From Vibrio sp. MEBiC08052 (GTDB taxonomy: Bacteria; Pseudomonadota; Gammaproteobacteria; Enterobacterales; Vibrionaceae): a stretch of 64,000 nucleotides of DNA. Below are positions 7,738 through 17,809 of this stretch, in pieces. The notes under the pieces were generated by a model. It worked only from the letters and a program-made list of their open reading frames with translations, did no database searches and was not told the origin of the DNA. A program made the position numbers and the translations under genes. The stretch is taken from NCBI RefSeq assembly GCF_001506075.1, contig NZ_KQ947475.1, forward strand, positions 1,564,767 through 1,628,766. The letters are read 5' to 3'. The first letter of the stretch is position 1. Each line of letters begins with the position of its first letter.

Positions 7738-10626
7738 ATGAGTACTGCCTTTGAAGTCAATCAAAATATTTCACCAATTTTTTCATCACAAATACCTGAC
7801 GTAAAAGGTGTTTATGATTTAACACCGGATCAGGTACTTTTAGATCAAGAGAAGTATGAATCTGAAGTCCGTTCGTATCCTCGTCGTTTGCCCATTGCTA
7901 TCAAACAAGCTTATGGCCTTCTGGTTGAAGATACGCGTGGTCAGGTTTTTCTCGACTGTCTTGCCGGTGCCGGGACTTTGGTACTCGGATATAATCATCC
8001 GGAAATCAATCAGGCATTAAAAGAGCAGTTAGATTCAGGGCTGCCTTACCAAACGCTGGATATAACAACACCAGCGAAAGATCATTTTATTAAGCAGGTT
8101 CGAGCATTTCTTCCGGAAGCGCTTGGATCGAACTGTGCTATTCAGTTTTGTGGTCCTTCCGGTGCCGATGCCGTAGAAGCCGCAATCAAGCTAGCCAAAC
8201 AAACGACGGGTCGCAATACCATGTTTGCATTTCGTGGTGCATACCATGGGATGACCAACGGTACGATGGGTATGATGGGAAATTTAAATACCAAAGCCCG
8301 TCGGACCGGTTTGATGTCTGATGTACATTTTATGCCGTTTCCTTATAACATTCGTTGCCCGTTTGGTCTTGGTGGTGAAGAGGGCGCACGTGCCAGTATT
8401 CGTTACATTGAACGTCTGTTAGGCGATGATGAAGCGGGTATCATGAAGCCGGCAGGGATCATTGTCGAACCTGTTCAAGGGGAAGGCGGTGTTATTCCTG
8501 CGCCTGCATTCTGGCTACGTGAACTCCGTCGTATTTGTGATGAGCACGGTATCTTACTGATTTTTGATGAAGTGCAGTGTGGTGTGGGTAAAACCGGCTA
8601 CAACTTTGCCTTTGAAGAAGCAGGTATCATTCCGGATATTCTGTGTCTGTCGAAAGCCATTGGTGGTGGATTACCAATGTCGCTGTTAGTGTTCAAAAAA
8701 GAAGTCGATACATGGCGTGCCGGTGAGCATACCGGAACATTCCGTGGTAACCAACTGGCAATGGTCTCCGGTGCAAAAGCGCTTGAAATCATTCAGCGTG
8801 ATAACTTAGTCGAGCACGCCAATATTGCCGGCCAATATTTACGGATGGGGCTGGAGAAAATTCAAAGCCGCGTTAACTGTATTGCAGAAGTTCGCGGTAA
8901 AGGATTGATGCTGGGCGTTGAGATCAAAGATCCTCAAGGCGGTCTGAATAAATTCGGTGAACCGAAAGCTGATGGTGCCCTGACGCTGAGAATTCAACGT
9001 GCGGCTTTGGAAAGAGGCCTGATGGTTGAAAAAGGTGGTCGTGAAGGGTCTGTAATTCGTTTTCTACCGCCGGTTATTATTTCTTACGAACAGATTGATT
9101 TTGCCCTACGTGTCTTAGAAGAGGCTATTTTAGTTGCAGGTGGTGGCGTGAAGTCGCCTGAAGCGCCACATCAGGCTGAATGGAAGAAGCATTTTATTCA
9201 GACCGGGCATCAGGGCAGCGAGCAGTTTACCAAAGTCATGAATCACACGACTGCTGCAATGAAATCGATTTTTGAAGCGGTTCAGGCGCCTTATTCCGGT
9301 ATGGAACCTTCACAGTTGGAACAGGCGATTTATGCGGTCGATTTAGATCATAAAAATGCGCTGTTGACCGATGTGATTTCCGATACGGCCAAATTAGTCG
9401 GTGCGAACTCGATTATTGTACAGCATCCGAACTGTATTGCACATTTGCATACACCACCGCTGTTAGCCTCTGTTGCGGCAGAGTCGATGATCGGTGCCTT
9501 GAATCAGTCGATGGACTCGTGGGATCAGTCATCCGCAGCAACTTATGTGGAACAGTGCGTGATTGACTGGATGTGTAGCAAGTTCCGGTTAGAAGATTCA
9601 TCTGACGGTGTCTTTACCAGTGGCGGTACGCAAAGTAACCAAATGGGCTTGCAACTGGCACGTGATTGGATTGCTGACAAATTAAGCAATCATTCAATTC
9701 AAAAACTTGGCTTGCCTGACTATGCTGATAAATTACGGATTGTCTGTTCCAAGAATGCGCACTTCACGGTGCAAAAGGCTGCCTCTTGGATGGGATTGGG
9801 TGAGAAAGCAGTATTAACGGTTGATTCTTTGCCAAACGGGACGATGGATGCCTCTAAACTTGCTGGTGTCGTTGAGCAAGCGAAGGCTGAAGGTTTGATT
9901 CCGTTTGCGGTGGTCGGTACGGCAGGAACCACGGATCACGGTGCAATTGACGATTTAAACACGATTGCAGACGTAGCAGAGCAGCATGACTTATGGATGC
10001 ATGTTGACAGTGCCTATGGCGGTGCGCTGATCCTGAGTCGTCATGCCGATCGTTTAAATGGGATTGAACGTGCCCGTTCGATTACAGTCGATTTTCATAA
10101 ATTATTTTATCAAACAATCAGTTGTGGTGCATTTCTGGTCAACAACAAAGCTGATTTGAAATATCTGTTGCATCATGCGGACTATTTGAACCGAGAACAT
10201 GACACATTGCCGAATTTGGTTGATAAATCACTGTCAACGACCAGACGTTTTGATGCGTTAAAAGTCTATATGACCATGCAAAGTGTCGGACCGGCTGCTC
10301 TGGGAGAAATGTACGATCATTTAATCCGGCAGACACAGCAGGTCGCGCAGTTGATTGATGATGCTCCGGAATATGAATTGTTATCTCAGCCATCACTGTC
10401 TACGGTTTTATTCCGGGCTGTACATCCAGCGGTTACTGATCTCGATGCATTGAATCAGCAAGTGCGTATTGAAGCATTGACTCGCGGAGTTGCGGTGCTT
10501 GGTGAGACCGTGGTGAACGGTCAAACGGCTTTGAAACTGACCATCTTAAATCCATGTTTAGACATCAACGATTTTGAATCGTTAATGGAGAAAATCACAC
10601 AGCTAACTCATGAACTAGTCGGATAA
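7738..10626 (+). CDS. Fused 2,4-diaminobutyrate aminotransferase / L-2,4-diaminobutyrate decarboxylase
   Basis: This 962-residue bifunctional PLP enzyme makes 1,3-diaminopropane for norspermidine synthesis. Residues about 1-460 form a class III aminotransferase that makes 2,4-diaminobutyrate from aspartate semialdehyde, with the PLP lysine in CLSKAIGGGLPMS (K306). Residues about 480-960 form a group II decarboxylase with HVDSAYGGAL and the PLP lysine in TVDFHKLFY (K788). The two activities are separate proteins in Acinetobacter; the fusion is the Vibrio form (VC1625 in V. cholerae, from memory). ATG 7738 is preferred over ATG 7711 because GAGGGGG lies 8 nt upstream. Carboxynorspermidine dehydrogenase follows 16 nt downstream in the same operon. 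Confidence 0.95.
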   Translation: MSTAFEVNQNISPIFSSQIPDVKGVYDLTPDQVLLDQEKYESEVRSYPRRLPIAIKQAYGLLVEDTRGQVFLDCLAGAGTLVLGYNHPEINQALKEQLDSGLPYQTLDITTPAKDHFIKQVRAFLPEALGSNCAIQFCGPSGADAVEAAIKLAKQTTGRNTMFAFRGAYHGMTNGTMGMMGNLNTKARRTGLMSDVHFMPFPYNIRCPFGLGGEEGARASIRYIERLLGDDEAGIMKPAGIIVEPVQGEGGVIPAPAFWLRELRRICDEHGILLIFDEVQCGVGKTGYNFAFEEAGIIPDILCLSKAIGGGLPMSLLVFKKEVDTWRAGEHTGTFRGNQLAMVSGAKALEIIQRDNLVEHANIAGQYLRMGLEKIQSRVNCIAEVRGKGLMLGVEIKDPQGGLNKFGEPKADGALTLRIQRAALERGLMVEKGGREGSVIRFLPPVIISYEQIDFALRVLEEAILVAGGGVKSPEAPHQAEWKKHFIQTGHQGSEQFTKVMNHTTAAMKSIFEAVQAPYSGMEPSQLEQAIYAVDLDHKNALLTDVISDTAKLVGANSIIVQHPNCIAHLHTPPLLASVAAESMIGALNQSMDSWDQSSAATYVEQCVIDWMCSKFRLEDSSDGVFTSGGTQSNQMGLQLARDWIADKLSNHSIQKLGLPDYADKLRIVCSKNAHFTVQKAASWMGLGEKAVLTVDSLPNGTMDASKLAGVVEQAKAEGLIPFAVVGTAGTTDHGAIDDLNTIADVAEQHDLWMHVDSAYGGALILSRHADRLNGIERARSITVDFHKLFYQTISCGAFLVNNKADLKYLLHHADYLNREHDTLPNLVDKSLSTTRRFDALKVYMTMQSVGPAALGEMYDHLIRQTQQVAQLIDDAPEYELLSQPSLSTVLFRAVHPAVTDLDALNQQVRIEALTRGVAVLGETVVNGQTALKLTILNPCLDINDFESLMEKITQLTHELVG

Positions 10627-10642
10627 TTAAGGTAATAGGACT

Positions 10643-11887
10643 ATGTCAATTTTACAAATTGGAGCAGGAGGTGTTGGTTGGGTTGTCGCGCATAAGGCAG
10701 CTCAGAACAACGATATTTTAGGTGATATTACGATTGCATCTCGAACAATCGCAAAGTGCGAAAAGATTATTGAATCTGTACGTCGCAAAGGAAACCTGAA
10801 AAACTCACAAAAGAAGTTAGAAGCTCGTGAAGTCAACGCAGACGATATTGACGCTTTAGTTGCGTTGATTCACGAGGTTCAGCCTGATTTAGTGATCAAT
10901 GTTGGCCCCCCGTGGGTCAACATCCATGTCATGGAAGCCTGTTATCAGGCGAAAGTGTCCTATTTGGATACTTCGGTAGCAGTTGATCTCTGTTCTGAAG
11001 GTCAGCAGGTTCCTGAAGCCTATGATTGGCAATGGGGATATCGTGACAAGTTTAAAGACGCTGGTATCACCGGTATTCTCGGGGCTGGGTTTGATCCCGG
11101 CGTGGTCAGTGTCTTTGCCGCTTATGCGGTCAAACATCTTTTCGATGAAATTGACAGCATTGACGTCATGGATGTCAATGCGGGCGATCACGGTAAGAAA
11201 TTTGCGACCAATTTTGATCCTGAAACCAATATGTTAGAAATTCAGGGCGATTCATTTTACTGGGATGACAACGAATGGAAACAGGTCGGTTGTCATACTC
11301 GAATGCATGAGTTTGATTTTCCGGTGGTCGGTAAACATAAAGTTTACTCGATGGCTCACGATGAAGTGCGTTCTATGAAAGAGTTCATTCCGGCAAAACG
11401 AATCGAGTTTTGGATGGGATTCGGTGATCGTTATCTGAATTACTTTAATGTGATGCGAGATATTGGTTTGTTAAGTCCTGATCCGTTGACCTTACCTGAT
11501 GGCCGGGAAGTTCAGCCTTTGCATGTCCTCAAAGCACTATTACCGGATCCGACGTCTTTGGCTCCGGGCTATACGGGTAAAACCTGTATCGGGACTTGGG
11601 TTCAAGGTCAAAAAGACGGCAAAGCGCGGAGTGTTTTCCTCTATAACATCGCGGATCATGAAGTTGCTTATCATGATGTTGAGCATCAGGCGATTTCTTA
11701 TACAACGGGTGTTCCTGCCATTACAGCAGCGATTCAGTTCTTCCGTCAACAATGGGCTGAGCCCGGTGTTTTCAATATGGAACAGTTGGATCCGGATCCG
11801 TTTCTCGAGACCATGCCAGGCATTGGTTTGGATTGGGATATGCAGGAACTCGAAGTCGGTCAGCCTGACATCCAAATCCTGAAATAA
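10643..11887 (+). CDS. Carboxynorspermidine dehydrogenase (saccharopine dehydrogenase family)
   Basis: This 414-residue NAD(P)H-dependent enzyme reductively condenses aspartate semialdehyde with 1,3-diaminopropane to give carboxynorspermidine. The N-terminal Rossmann motif IGAGGVGWVVAHKAA is followed by TIASRT, and the saccharopine-dehydrogenase-type middle includes GILGAGFDPGVVSVFAAY. It corresponds to the CASDH/CANSDH gene (VC1624 by memory). It begins 16 nt after the fused PLP enzyme and probably shares its transcript. A strong terminator follows, so nspC is not simply the third gene of one operon. Confidence 0.95.
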   Translation: MSILQIGAGGVGWVVAHKAAQNNDILGDITIASRTIAKCEKIIESVRRKGNLKNSQKKLEAREVNADDIDALVALIHEVQPDLVINVGPPWVNIHVMEACYQAKVSYLDTSVAVDLCSEGQQVPEAYDWQWGYRDKFKDAGITGILGAGFDPGVVSVFAAYAVKHLFDEIDSIDVMDVNAGDHGKKFATNFDPETNMLEIQGDSFYWDDNEWKQVGCHTRMHEFDFPVVGKHKVYSMAHDEVRSMKEFIPAKRIEFWMGFGDRYLNYFNVMRDIGLLSPDPLTLPDGREVQPLHVLKALLPDPTSLAPGYTGKTCIGTWVQGQKDGKARSVFLYNIADHEVAYHDVEHQAISYTTGVPAITAAIQFFRQQWAEPGVFNMEQLDPDPFLETMPGIGLDWDMQELEVGQPDIQILK

Positions 11888-11931
11888 TTGGTATTTCGTT
11901 CGTCGAAATGACGAGATTAATACATATCCAG

Positions 11932-11964
11932 CAGCCATAGCATATGATGCTATGGCTGTTTTTT
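11932..11964 (+). terminator. Terminator between carboxynorspermidine dehydrogenase and nspC
   Basis: Perfect 12-bp stem CAGCCATAGCAT / ATGCTATGGCTG (11932-11943 and 11947-11958) with a 3-nt ATG loop, followed by six T. It lies 44 nt after the dehydrogenase stop and 118 nt before nspC. Confidence 0.92.
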
Positions 11965-12081
11965 AACCTATCACCGTACTGGATGTGGTTCTTCATCAAT
12001 GCTGAGTGGCGTGATTGATGTCGCTAAGAGATGAACGTCCACATGCGTACATGGTAAACATGATCAATCGGTAAGTGAGTC

Positions 12082-13215
12082 ATGCAAAAAAATGAATTAA
12101 AAACACCTTATTTTATGATTGATGAGTCTAAACTGATTCACAATCTTGAAATCGCCAAACAACTCAAAGATATTTCCGGTGTGAAATTAGTACTTGCTCT
12201 CAAGTGTTTTTCCACATGGGGGGTGTTTGATATTATCAAACCCTATCTGGATGGCACGACCAGCTCTGGTCCTTACGAAGTCAAGCTGGGCTATGAGACA
12301 TTTGGTGGTGAGACTCATGCTTATAGCGTTGGTTATAGTGAAGATGATGTCAAAGCAGTCGCAGATATCTGCGATAAAATGATTTTTAATTCACAATCAC
12401 AATTAGCAGCGTATCGTCATTTAGTGGAAGGAAAGGTATCGTTAGGGCTGCGTTTAAACCCCGGCGTGAGTTATGCCGGTCAGGATTTAGCGGATCCGGC
12501 TCGCCAGTTCTCTCGATTAGGTGTTCAGGCTGATCATCTTGATCCGAGTGTGTTTGAGTCTATCAATGGTGTCATGTTCCACATGAACTGTGAAAATAAA
12601 GATGTTGATGCATTCATCCACCTGTTAGATGCGATTTCAACACAGTTCGGTTCCTATCTGGATCAACTCGATTGGGTCAGCCTTGGTGGCGGTGTGTTCT
12701 TTACTTGGCCGGGATATAGTGTTGAAAAACTCGGTATGGCTTTAAAAGCATTTGCTGAAAAACACAATGTTCAGTTATATCTTGAGCCGGGAGAAGCCAT
12801 CATCACTCGCACAACCGATCTGGTCGTGTCCGTGGTAGATATTGTTGAGAATGAAATGAAAACAGCGATTGTTGATTCTGCAACAGAAGCGCATCGCCTG
12901 GATACATTGATCTATAATGAGCCGGCTTCCGTGTACGAGAGCAGTCAAAATGGCGAACACGAATATGTGATTGGTTCTTGTTCATGTTTGGCCGGAGACC
13001 AATTTTGTATCGCAAAATTCGATCAACCGCTTGAGATTGGCCAAAAACTCCATTTGATGGATAGTGCAGGGTATACAATGGTGAAACTCAACTGGTTTAA
13101 TGGTCTGCGGATGCCTTCAGTCTATTGTGAACGTGTCAATGGTGAAGTACAAAAACTCAATGAGTTTGACTACGCTGATTTTAAACGTTCATTATCTCAG
13201 TGGTCCGTGCAATAA
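12082..13215 (+). CDS. nspC: Carboxynorspermidine decarboxylase NspC
   Basis: This 377-residue fold-III (alanine-racemase-type) PLP decarboxylase converts carboxynorspermidine to norspermidine, the last step of the alternative polyamine pathway. The PLP lysine is K41 in [12 protein letters not shown]. The glycine-rich phosphate-binding loop is SLGGGVFF, and the second-subunit active-site cysteine motif is [11 protein letters not shown]. It should be a cytosolic dimer. ATG 12082 has only a weak TAAGTGAG ahead of it. It stands alone between two terminators, though it works with the two genes upstream. In V. cholerae nspC supports biofilm formation. Confidence 0.96.
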   Translation: MQKNELKTPYFMIDESKLIHNLEIAKQLKDISGVKLVLALKCFSTWGVFDIIKPYLDGTTSSGPYEVKLGYETFGGETHAYSVGYSEDDVKAVADICDKMIFNSQSQLAAYRHLVEGKVSLGLRLNPGVSYAGQDLADPARQFSRLGVQADHLDPSVFESINGVMFHMNCENKDVDAFIHLLDAISTQFGSYLDQLDWVSLGGGVFFTWPGYSVEKLGMALKAFAEKHNVQLYLEPGEAIITRTTDLVVSVVDIVENEMKTAIVDSATEAHRLDTLIYNEPASVYESSQNGEHEYVIGSCSCLAGDQFCIAKFDQPLEIGQKLHLMDSAGYTMVKLNWFNGLRMPSVYCERVNGEVQKLNEFDYADFKRSLSQWSVQ

Positions 13216-13249
13216 GGCGGAAGACAGAAACGCTCGATGACATAAAATT

Positions 13250-13290
13250 ATCCCCCAATGATGATATCAATCATTGGGGGATTTCTTTTT
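13250..13290 (+). terminator. Terminator after nspC
   Basis: Stem TCCCCCAATGAT / ATCATTGGGGGA (13251-13262 and 13270-13281) with loop GATATCA, then TTTCTTTTT on the plus strand. A convergent chemoreceptor gene ends 20 nt further on. Confidence 0.92.
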
Positions 13291-13309
13291 AATGGGATTT
13301 CGAGAGAGA

Positions 13310-14917
13310 TTACAGTTTGAACATCATCAGTTTGTCATCCAATTGTTGAGACATATTGGCTAAACGTTCACTTTCTTTGGCGAGAGTGGTTGCTGAATCT
13401 GACATCTCCTGAGCAGCGTCATTGATACCGGAAATGTTTCGGTTCATCTCTTCGGCAACGGCACTTTGCTCTTCGGCAGCCGTAGCAATTTGTGCTGATT
13501 TATCACTGATATGCTGAATATGAGTGACAATTAATTTTAAGTCACCACCGGAGCCTTCCGCACACTGAACACTGTTATAAGCCAGATCTTGGCTCTTTTG
13601 CATGGCATCAGCCGTGCTGACTGCCAACTGTTGCAGCCGATTAATGGTACTCTGAATCTCTTCTGTGGATTGGTTGGTGCGACTGGCTAGATTACGGACT
13701 TCATCGGCAACGACCGCGAATCCACGTCCTTGTTCTCCTGCACGGGCTGCTTCTATCGCGGCATTCAGAGCCAGCAGGTTAGTTTGCTCGGAAATACCGC
13801 TAATGACTGAAGTCACTTCACTGATTTCCATTACACCTTCTTTGAGTTTATTGACTCGATCAGAGGCAACCTCCAGCTCTTGAGACAGTGACTTGATACT
13901 CTCAACGCTTGATGAGACATCCCGATCACCAAGTCCGGCCTCTTGACTTGCTTCTGCCGTGTCTTTGGCGGTTGATTCTGCATGGTTGGCAACTTCTGCG
14001 ACCGTTGCACTCATTTCATTCATTGCCGTTGCGATTTGGGTGAGCTGATCTTTCTGAGAGCTGACGGCTTGACTGGTATCTTCAGCGGATGTTGCAATTC
14101 GATTGGCCGCTTCAGAAAGTTGCCTCGCTGACTTAACTGATTCGTATAAAGCTGCTCGGATAGAGCTAATACTTTCATTAATTCGTTGGGCAAGAACACC
14201 AATCTCATCTTTGCCCATAATTGGAATCTCAACGGTCATATCGCCATTGACAATATGATGCATTGTATTTTTTATTTGATCCAACGGAATAATAATTGCT
14301 CGGGCAATCACGGTCCCGAGTAAAATCATGCCAGCGACAATAAGGAGAGTGGATAATCCCATTTTGATTAATAATGAAGATATTTCATGATCAATATCAG
14401 AGACGAGCATTCCTGAACCAATAATCCAACCCCAAGGCTCATAACTATTCAGATAGGATAGTTTATCGGTCATTTCACCATCTGTATTTTCGAAGCGGTA
14501 AAGAACCATATCACCACCTTTTTTCTGCCCAGCCTCGACAAATTCAAACCAGCGTTTATCGTCAGGGTTATTAACTTGCCCCATCTGTTTACCATTCAAC
14601 TCCGGCTTTAGCGGATGGTCGATGATATACCGTGACTTATTTAACGTGAATAAATAATTATTCCCGTCAAAGCGAGTCGCGTTCAGTAATATTTTTGCTT
14701 GTTTTTGTGCTTCTTCTTTAGGGAGAGTTTGGTCAAGGTAGGCAACTTGAGAAATGACAGATTCAATTACAGCCGAAAGACGTTGTTTTTTTTCATTGAG
14801 TAAGTTCCTTTCTAATGTTTGATTTGCAATCACGAGTAATATAACAAAACCGATAATAGCGACTAACACTAAACAGGCTAGTTTTCGGCTGACTTTCATA
14901 TTTCTTAGCATTGACAT
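13310..14917 (-). CDS. Methyl-accepting chemotaxis protein with single Cache sensor domain
   Basis: This 535-residue chemoreceptor has a first membrane helix ([18 protein letters not shown]), then a periplasmic single-Cache domain of about 150 residues ([20 protein letters not shown] and [15 protein letters not shown]). A second membrane helix, a HAMP domain and a long cytoplasmic methylation and CheA/CheW signalling hairpin follow, with the conserved tip [20 protein letters not shown] (written [21 protein letters not shown]). ATG 14917 follows GAGGT at good spacing; an open frame runs 20 codons further upstream without support. No C-terminal CheR-tethering pentapeptide. Cache receptors of this type usually sense organic acids or amines; the ligand is not known. 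Confidence 0.93.
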   Translation of the reverse strand: MSMLRNMKVSRKLACLVLVAIIGFVILLVIANQTLERNLLNEKKQRLSAVIESVISQVAYLDQTLPKEEAQKQAKILLNATRFDGNNYLFTLNKSRYIIDHPLKPELNGKQMGQVNNPDDKRWFEFVEAGQKKGGDMVLYRFENTDGEMTDKLSYLNSYEPWGWIIGSGMLVSDIDHEISSLLIKMGLSTLLIVAGMILLGTVIARAIIIPLDQIKNTMHHIVNGDMTVEIPIMGKDEIGVLAQRINESISSIRAALYESVKSARQLSEAANRIATSAEDTSQAVSSQKDQLTQIATAMNEMSATVAEVANHAESTAKDTAEASQEAGLGDRDVSSSVESIKSLSQELEVASDRVNKLKEGVMEISEVTSVISGISEQTNLLALNAAIEAARAGEQGRGFAVVADEVRNLASRTNQSTEEIQSTINRLQQLAVSTADAMQKSQDLAYNSVQCAEGSGGDLKLIVTHIQHISDKSAQIATAAEEQSAVAEEMNRNISGINDAAQEMSDSATTLAKESERLANMSQQLDDKLMMFKL

Positions 14918-15145
14918 GACGTTTACCTCGAAGCATCTACAAAGGTGCTTGTGTATTATTTCAAGAATATTATTCACTATTATATTTCATAATGGTTCAT
15001 ACAAGTATGTCCGCAATAATAAGCAGTTGTTTTGCAGATTAGATCATATAAACATGTAACTGACAATCTTATTTTTTGCGACTTGGCTTTCATTTTTAAA
15101 ATAATAAGAACAAGTATTTTCATATATTTATATTGTTGCATCAAA

Positions 15146-15670
15146 TTAGCGCACTGATGAGCTATCGATCATGACTTGAGTATCTTCACTCAGAGATTCC
15201 AGCTCACTGATAATATCATCGATTAATAATGTCTCGGGCAAACGAAGGGAAATATGTGCCGTAAATAAACTAGAATTGACACCGTGACTGTCAGAAATAA
15301 ATATGCGTTGACAATTCATGTCTAACACTCTAATTCGCTGGCTATCGAGTAGATGAGTGATTTCATTGACGATACCGGCTCTATCGTTAGCGTCTATTCT
15401 CAAATTATATTCTTTTTTCTGTTCGGTATCGTGTGGCTCGCAGTCGGTAATCATCGTTGATAAGTTTGGTTGTGACAGAAAGGCATCTTTGATATACATT
15501 TCTGTCTCTTCAGGTGCTGAAATTTTGATTAGCGCTGCGACACGGTTTTCTAAATAATTGATTTTGCTAGTTATCCATTGTCCACCATTTTCATGGGTAA
15601 TCGCGGCTAGATGATGGATGTCCGCTGGTGCAGCATCACCGATGAAGCTGACAATAAATAGGTGAGTCAT
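15146..15670 (-). CDS. ACT-domain protein, GcvR-like
   Basis: This 174-residue protein has two ACT-like halves. The N-terminal half is HLFIVSFIGDAAPADIHHLA; the second half has the better ACT signature YNLRIDANDRAGIVNEITHL followed by VLDMNCQR. This layout resembles the glycine cleavage repressor GcvR, which has two ACT domains and no DNA-binding domain. ATG 15670 follows AAGGAG at 7 nt; an upstream in-frame start at 15688 lies within the Shine-Dalgarno region and is rejected. Ligand and partner unknown. A role in amino-acid-responsive regulation is inference from the family. Confidence 0.75.
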   Translation of the reverse strand: MTHLFIVSFIGDAAPADIHHLAAITHENGGQWITSKINYLENRVAALIKISAPEETEMYIKDAFLSQPNLSTMITDCEPHDTEQKKEYNLRIDANDRAGIVNEITHLLDSQRIRVLDMNCQRIFISDSHGVNSSLFTAHISLRLPETLLIDDIISELESLSEDTQVMIDSSSVR

Positions 15671-15958
15671 CCGTTTTCTCCTTACCAAGTTTACTGGCTG
15701 ATACTATTATTTTAGGCTGAGGAGATGTGATTAGCTGAATGTTTTATCGTTTTGTTAGTTGGATCTGATCTTTTGTTCGATTGAGAACGAATGGATGGTT
15801 AAACTTCTATCAGGTTGAAATCAAAGCAAATGAGACGGAGAATAACAAGTCTTTTCCTCTTGTGTATTGTATGATGTAACGAAGTAAGTTTCTGGCCTAG
15901 GGAATAAGGAATATGCCTCTTTCGCTGGGGGATTTGGACTGAATGAAAGGTTTTAGTT

Positions 15959-17194
15959 ATGCTAAAAGTTGCGATGCTTAGTACTGGTGAAGAAGTGCTC
16001 CATGGTGATATTCAGGATACGAATGCAATATGGTTGTCCAGTCTTTTTTTTGAACAAGGCTACCCACTGACAAAGCGTTCAACCGCTGGCGATAATCGTC
16101 AGGTGTTGCGTGATGAAATTCTAATGCTGGCTTTAAATTCAGATGTTTTGATAGTCAATGGTGGTTTGGGACCGACCAGCGACGATCTTTCTGCCGAAGT
16201 GGCAGCAGAAGCGGCTGAGCAGCAGTTGGTGTTGTTTCCCGACTGGCTTGAAAAAATGAAAGCCCGTTTTGCTCAGCGTAACTTGGTTATGTCTGACAGT
16301 AATATCAAGCAAGCGATGTTACCGGAGCATGCAACGGTCTTGGATAATCCCATTGGAACCGCTTGTGGGTTTAAAGTTGAAATTCATGGCTGCCTTTGTT
16401 ATTTCACCCCCGGTGTTCCGTCAGAGTTTCAAAAAATGATCAGCGAGCAAGTGATACCGGATTTGAATCGACAGTTTCCGAATTCCTCCGATTTAGTTTG
16501 TCATCGTCTATACACTTTGGGCTCGTCCGAGTCTGTTTTAGAAGACTTACTCCGTCAGGTTGAACTGCCCGATGAGTATCTACTGGGTTTTCGTGCTTAC
16601 CTTCCTTTTATCGAAGTCAAATTGTTCGGACCTGCGGGGCAGGGCAATGAAATGTACCGTTTAATGGAAGAAATTTTTAACCACGTATCCGAGTGGACGG
16701 TCAGTATTGATCAGCCGATGCTTGCCCAACTCTCTCAAATTATGTATGACAGTGGTAAAACACTGGCGATTGCTGAACAGTCAACACGAGGCTGGTTGGT
16801 GGATTGGCTGTTTAGTGATGATGTCATCTTTGAACAATGTGGGAGTAGTTGGGTGTTGAGTCCGAAAGTCTCCGGCAAGATATCTGCCCAAGATCCGGTT
16901 TCTGCTGTACTGGCATTAGCCAGTGCTACCAAAGAGAAAAGTGAGACGGAACTCGCTCTCGTGACCGGGGAGTTTCGTGAGGATGGTTTCACACTGGCGT
17001 TATCTGCTGCTGAAGGAGAGTGGGCACAGCAGCTGAAATTCAAACGGGATTACCGCGCCGATGAACGAAAAATTTTGATTGGCACGATTGCCGCGGATAT
17101 GTTGTTGCGTTATCTATCCTCAAAGCCAGTCTTTGGCAAGTACTCATCGGTCTTGTCAGAGAAGCAGATTTATATTCCGGCAACATCCTTATAA
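15959..17194 (+). CDS. CinA-family protein (MoCF-like N-terminus, degenerate NMN-deamidase C-terminus)
   Basis: The 411-residue protein has an N-terminal molybdopterin-binding-like domain (VAMLSTGEEVLHGDIQDTNA, then NGGLGPTSDD), about residues 1-170, with a linker to a CinA/PncC domain in the last 150 residues. Full-length CinA proteins act in pyridine-nucleotide salvage as ADP-ribose pyrophosphatase and NMN deamidase. The usual deamidase motif, remembered as AESCTGG, is here AEQSTRG within TLAIAEQSTRGWLVDWLF, so the C-terminal active site looks altered or lost. The gene is monocistronic; ATG 15959 has a poor Shine-Dalgarno. The identity of the family is clear, the activity is not. Confidence 0.85.
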   Translation: MLKVAMLSTGEEVLHGDIQDTNAIWLSSLFFEQGYPLTKRSTAGDNRQVLRDEILMLALNSDVLIVNGGLGPTSDDLSAEVAAEAAEQQLVLFPDWLEKMKARFAQRNLVMSDSNIKQAMLPEHATVLDNPIGTACGFKVEIHGCLCYFTPGVPSEFQKMISEQVIPDLNRQFPNSSDLVCHRLYTLGSSESVLEDLLRQVELPDEYLLGFRAYLPFIEVKLFGPAGQGNEMYRLMEEIFNHVSEWTVSIDQPMLAQLSQIMYDSGKTLAIAEQSTRGWLVDWLFSDDVIFEQCGSSWVLSPKVSGKISAQDPVSAVLALASATKEKSETELALVTGEFREDGFTLALSAAEGEWAQQLKFKRDYRADERKILIGTIAADMLLRYLSSKPVFGKYSSVLSEKQIYIPATSL

Positions 17195-17464
17195 ATCAAT
17201 TCATTAGATCCGGGAGTATGGTTTTACTCCGGTGTATATCCCTCCATATCATGTGCGTTACCACATTTGATTGGGGGGTAATATGTTGAATTGCCACCTT
17301 ATAATTTCAAAGAAAATCTGATTATTCTTTATGCGTAAATTGTCTAATGTTTAATCCGATGATTTCTTAAGTGTTTCCGAATTCCTTCAAAAATGGCTAT
17401 ACCCAAGGATGTCCTATTCACGCTAAACTGAAATTTCGTGGAACTGATACGGCAGGAGGCTGAC

Positions 17465-17743
17465 ATGCAGAGTCATTCAAAGATTCTTGTTTGGTACAAA
17501 GTTGCAAGTCAACAAGTTGTTTTGGGAGAAGCATATCAGGATATGAGTGATAAACTGGTTTCGCTTTGGTTGGATACACCGACGGAAAACGGCTTAATGA
17601 GTGATTTGGGTTATCATATCTCATTATTTGGAGATGATGGTCGTAAAATTGCTGATAAAGCGATTTCAATGTTGACTGCTGATCAATTATTGGGAAAAGC
17701 ACAACGGCTCGTCGAATCCGGAAAAACTGAGGTTCGGCTATAG
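17465..17743 (+). CDS. Small protein of unknown function (92 aa)
   Basis: ATG 17465 has an excellent AGGAGG at 6 nt, which argues for a real gene. The frame opens 9 codons earlier at a GTG without support. The 92-residue product is soluble, with no signal peptide or membrane helix. Its N-terminal half is rich in beta-prone residues (KILVWYKVASQQVVLGEAYQ) and its C-terminus is helical (DKAISMLTADQLLGKAQRLV). No family recognised. It stands alone on the plus strand, convergent with yfaE. Confidence 0.72.
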   Translation: MQSHSKILVWYKVASQQVVLGEAYQDMSDKLVSLWLDTPTENGLMSDLGYHISLFGDDGRKIADKAISMLTADQLLGKAQRLVESGKTEVRL

Positions 17744-17809
17744 CGACTAGAAATCAGCCATAGCCGTATGGACAAACATCAGATTGATTGTTGATTTGAT
17801 GGCAATCGG

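Noticed and set aside
11540..11938. 132-codon frame antisense to carboxynorspermidine dehydrogenase
   Set aside because: Shadow of the real gene; crosses its terminator.
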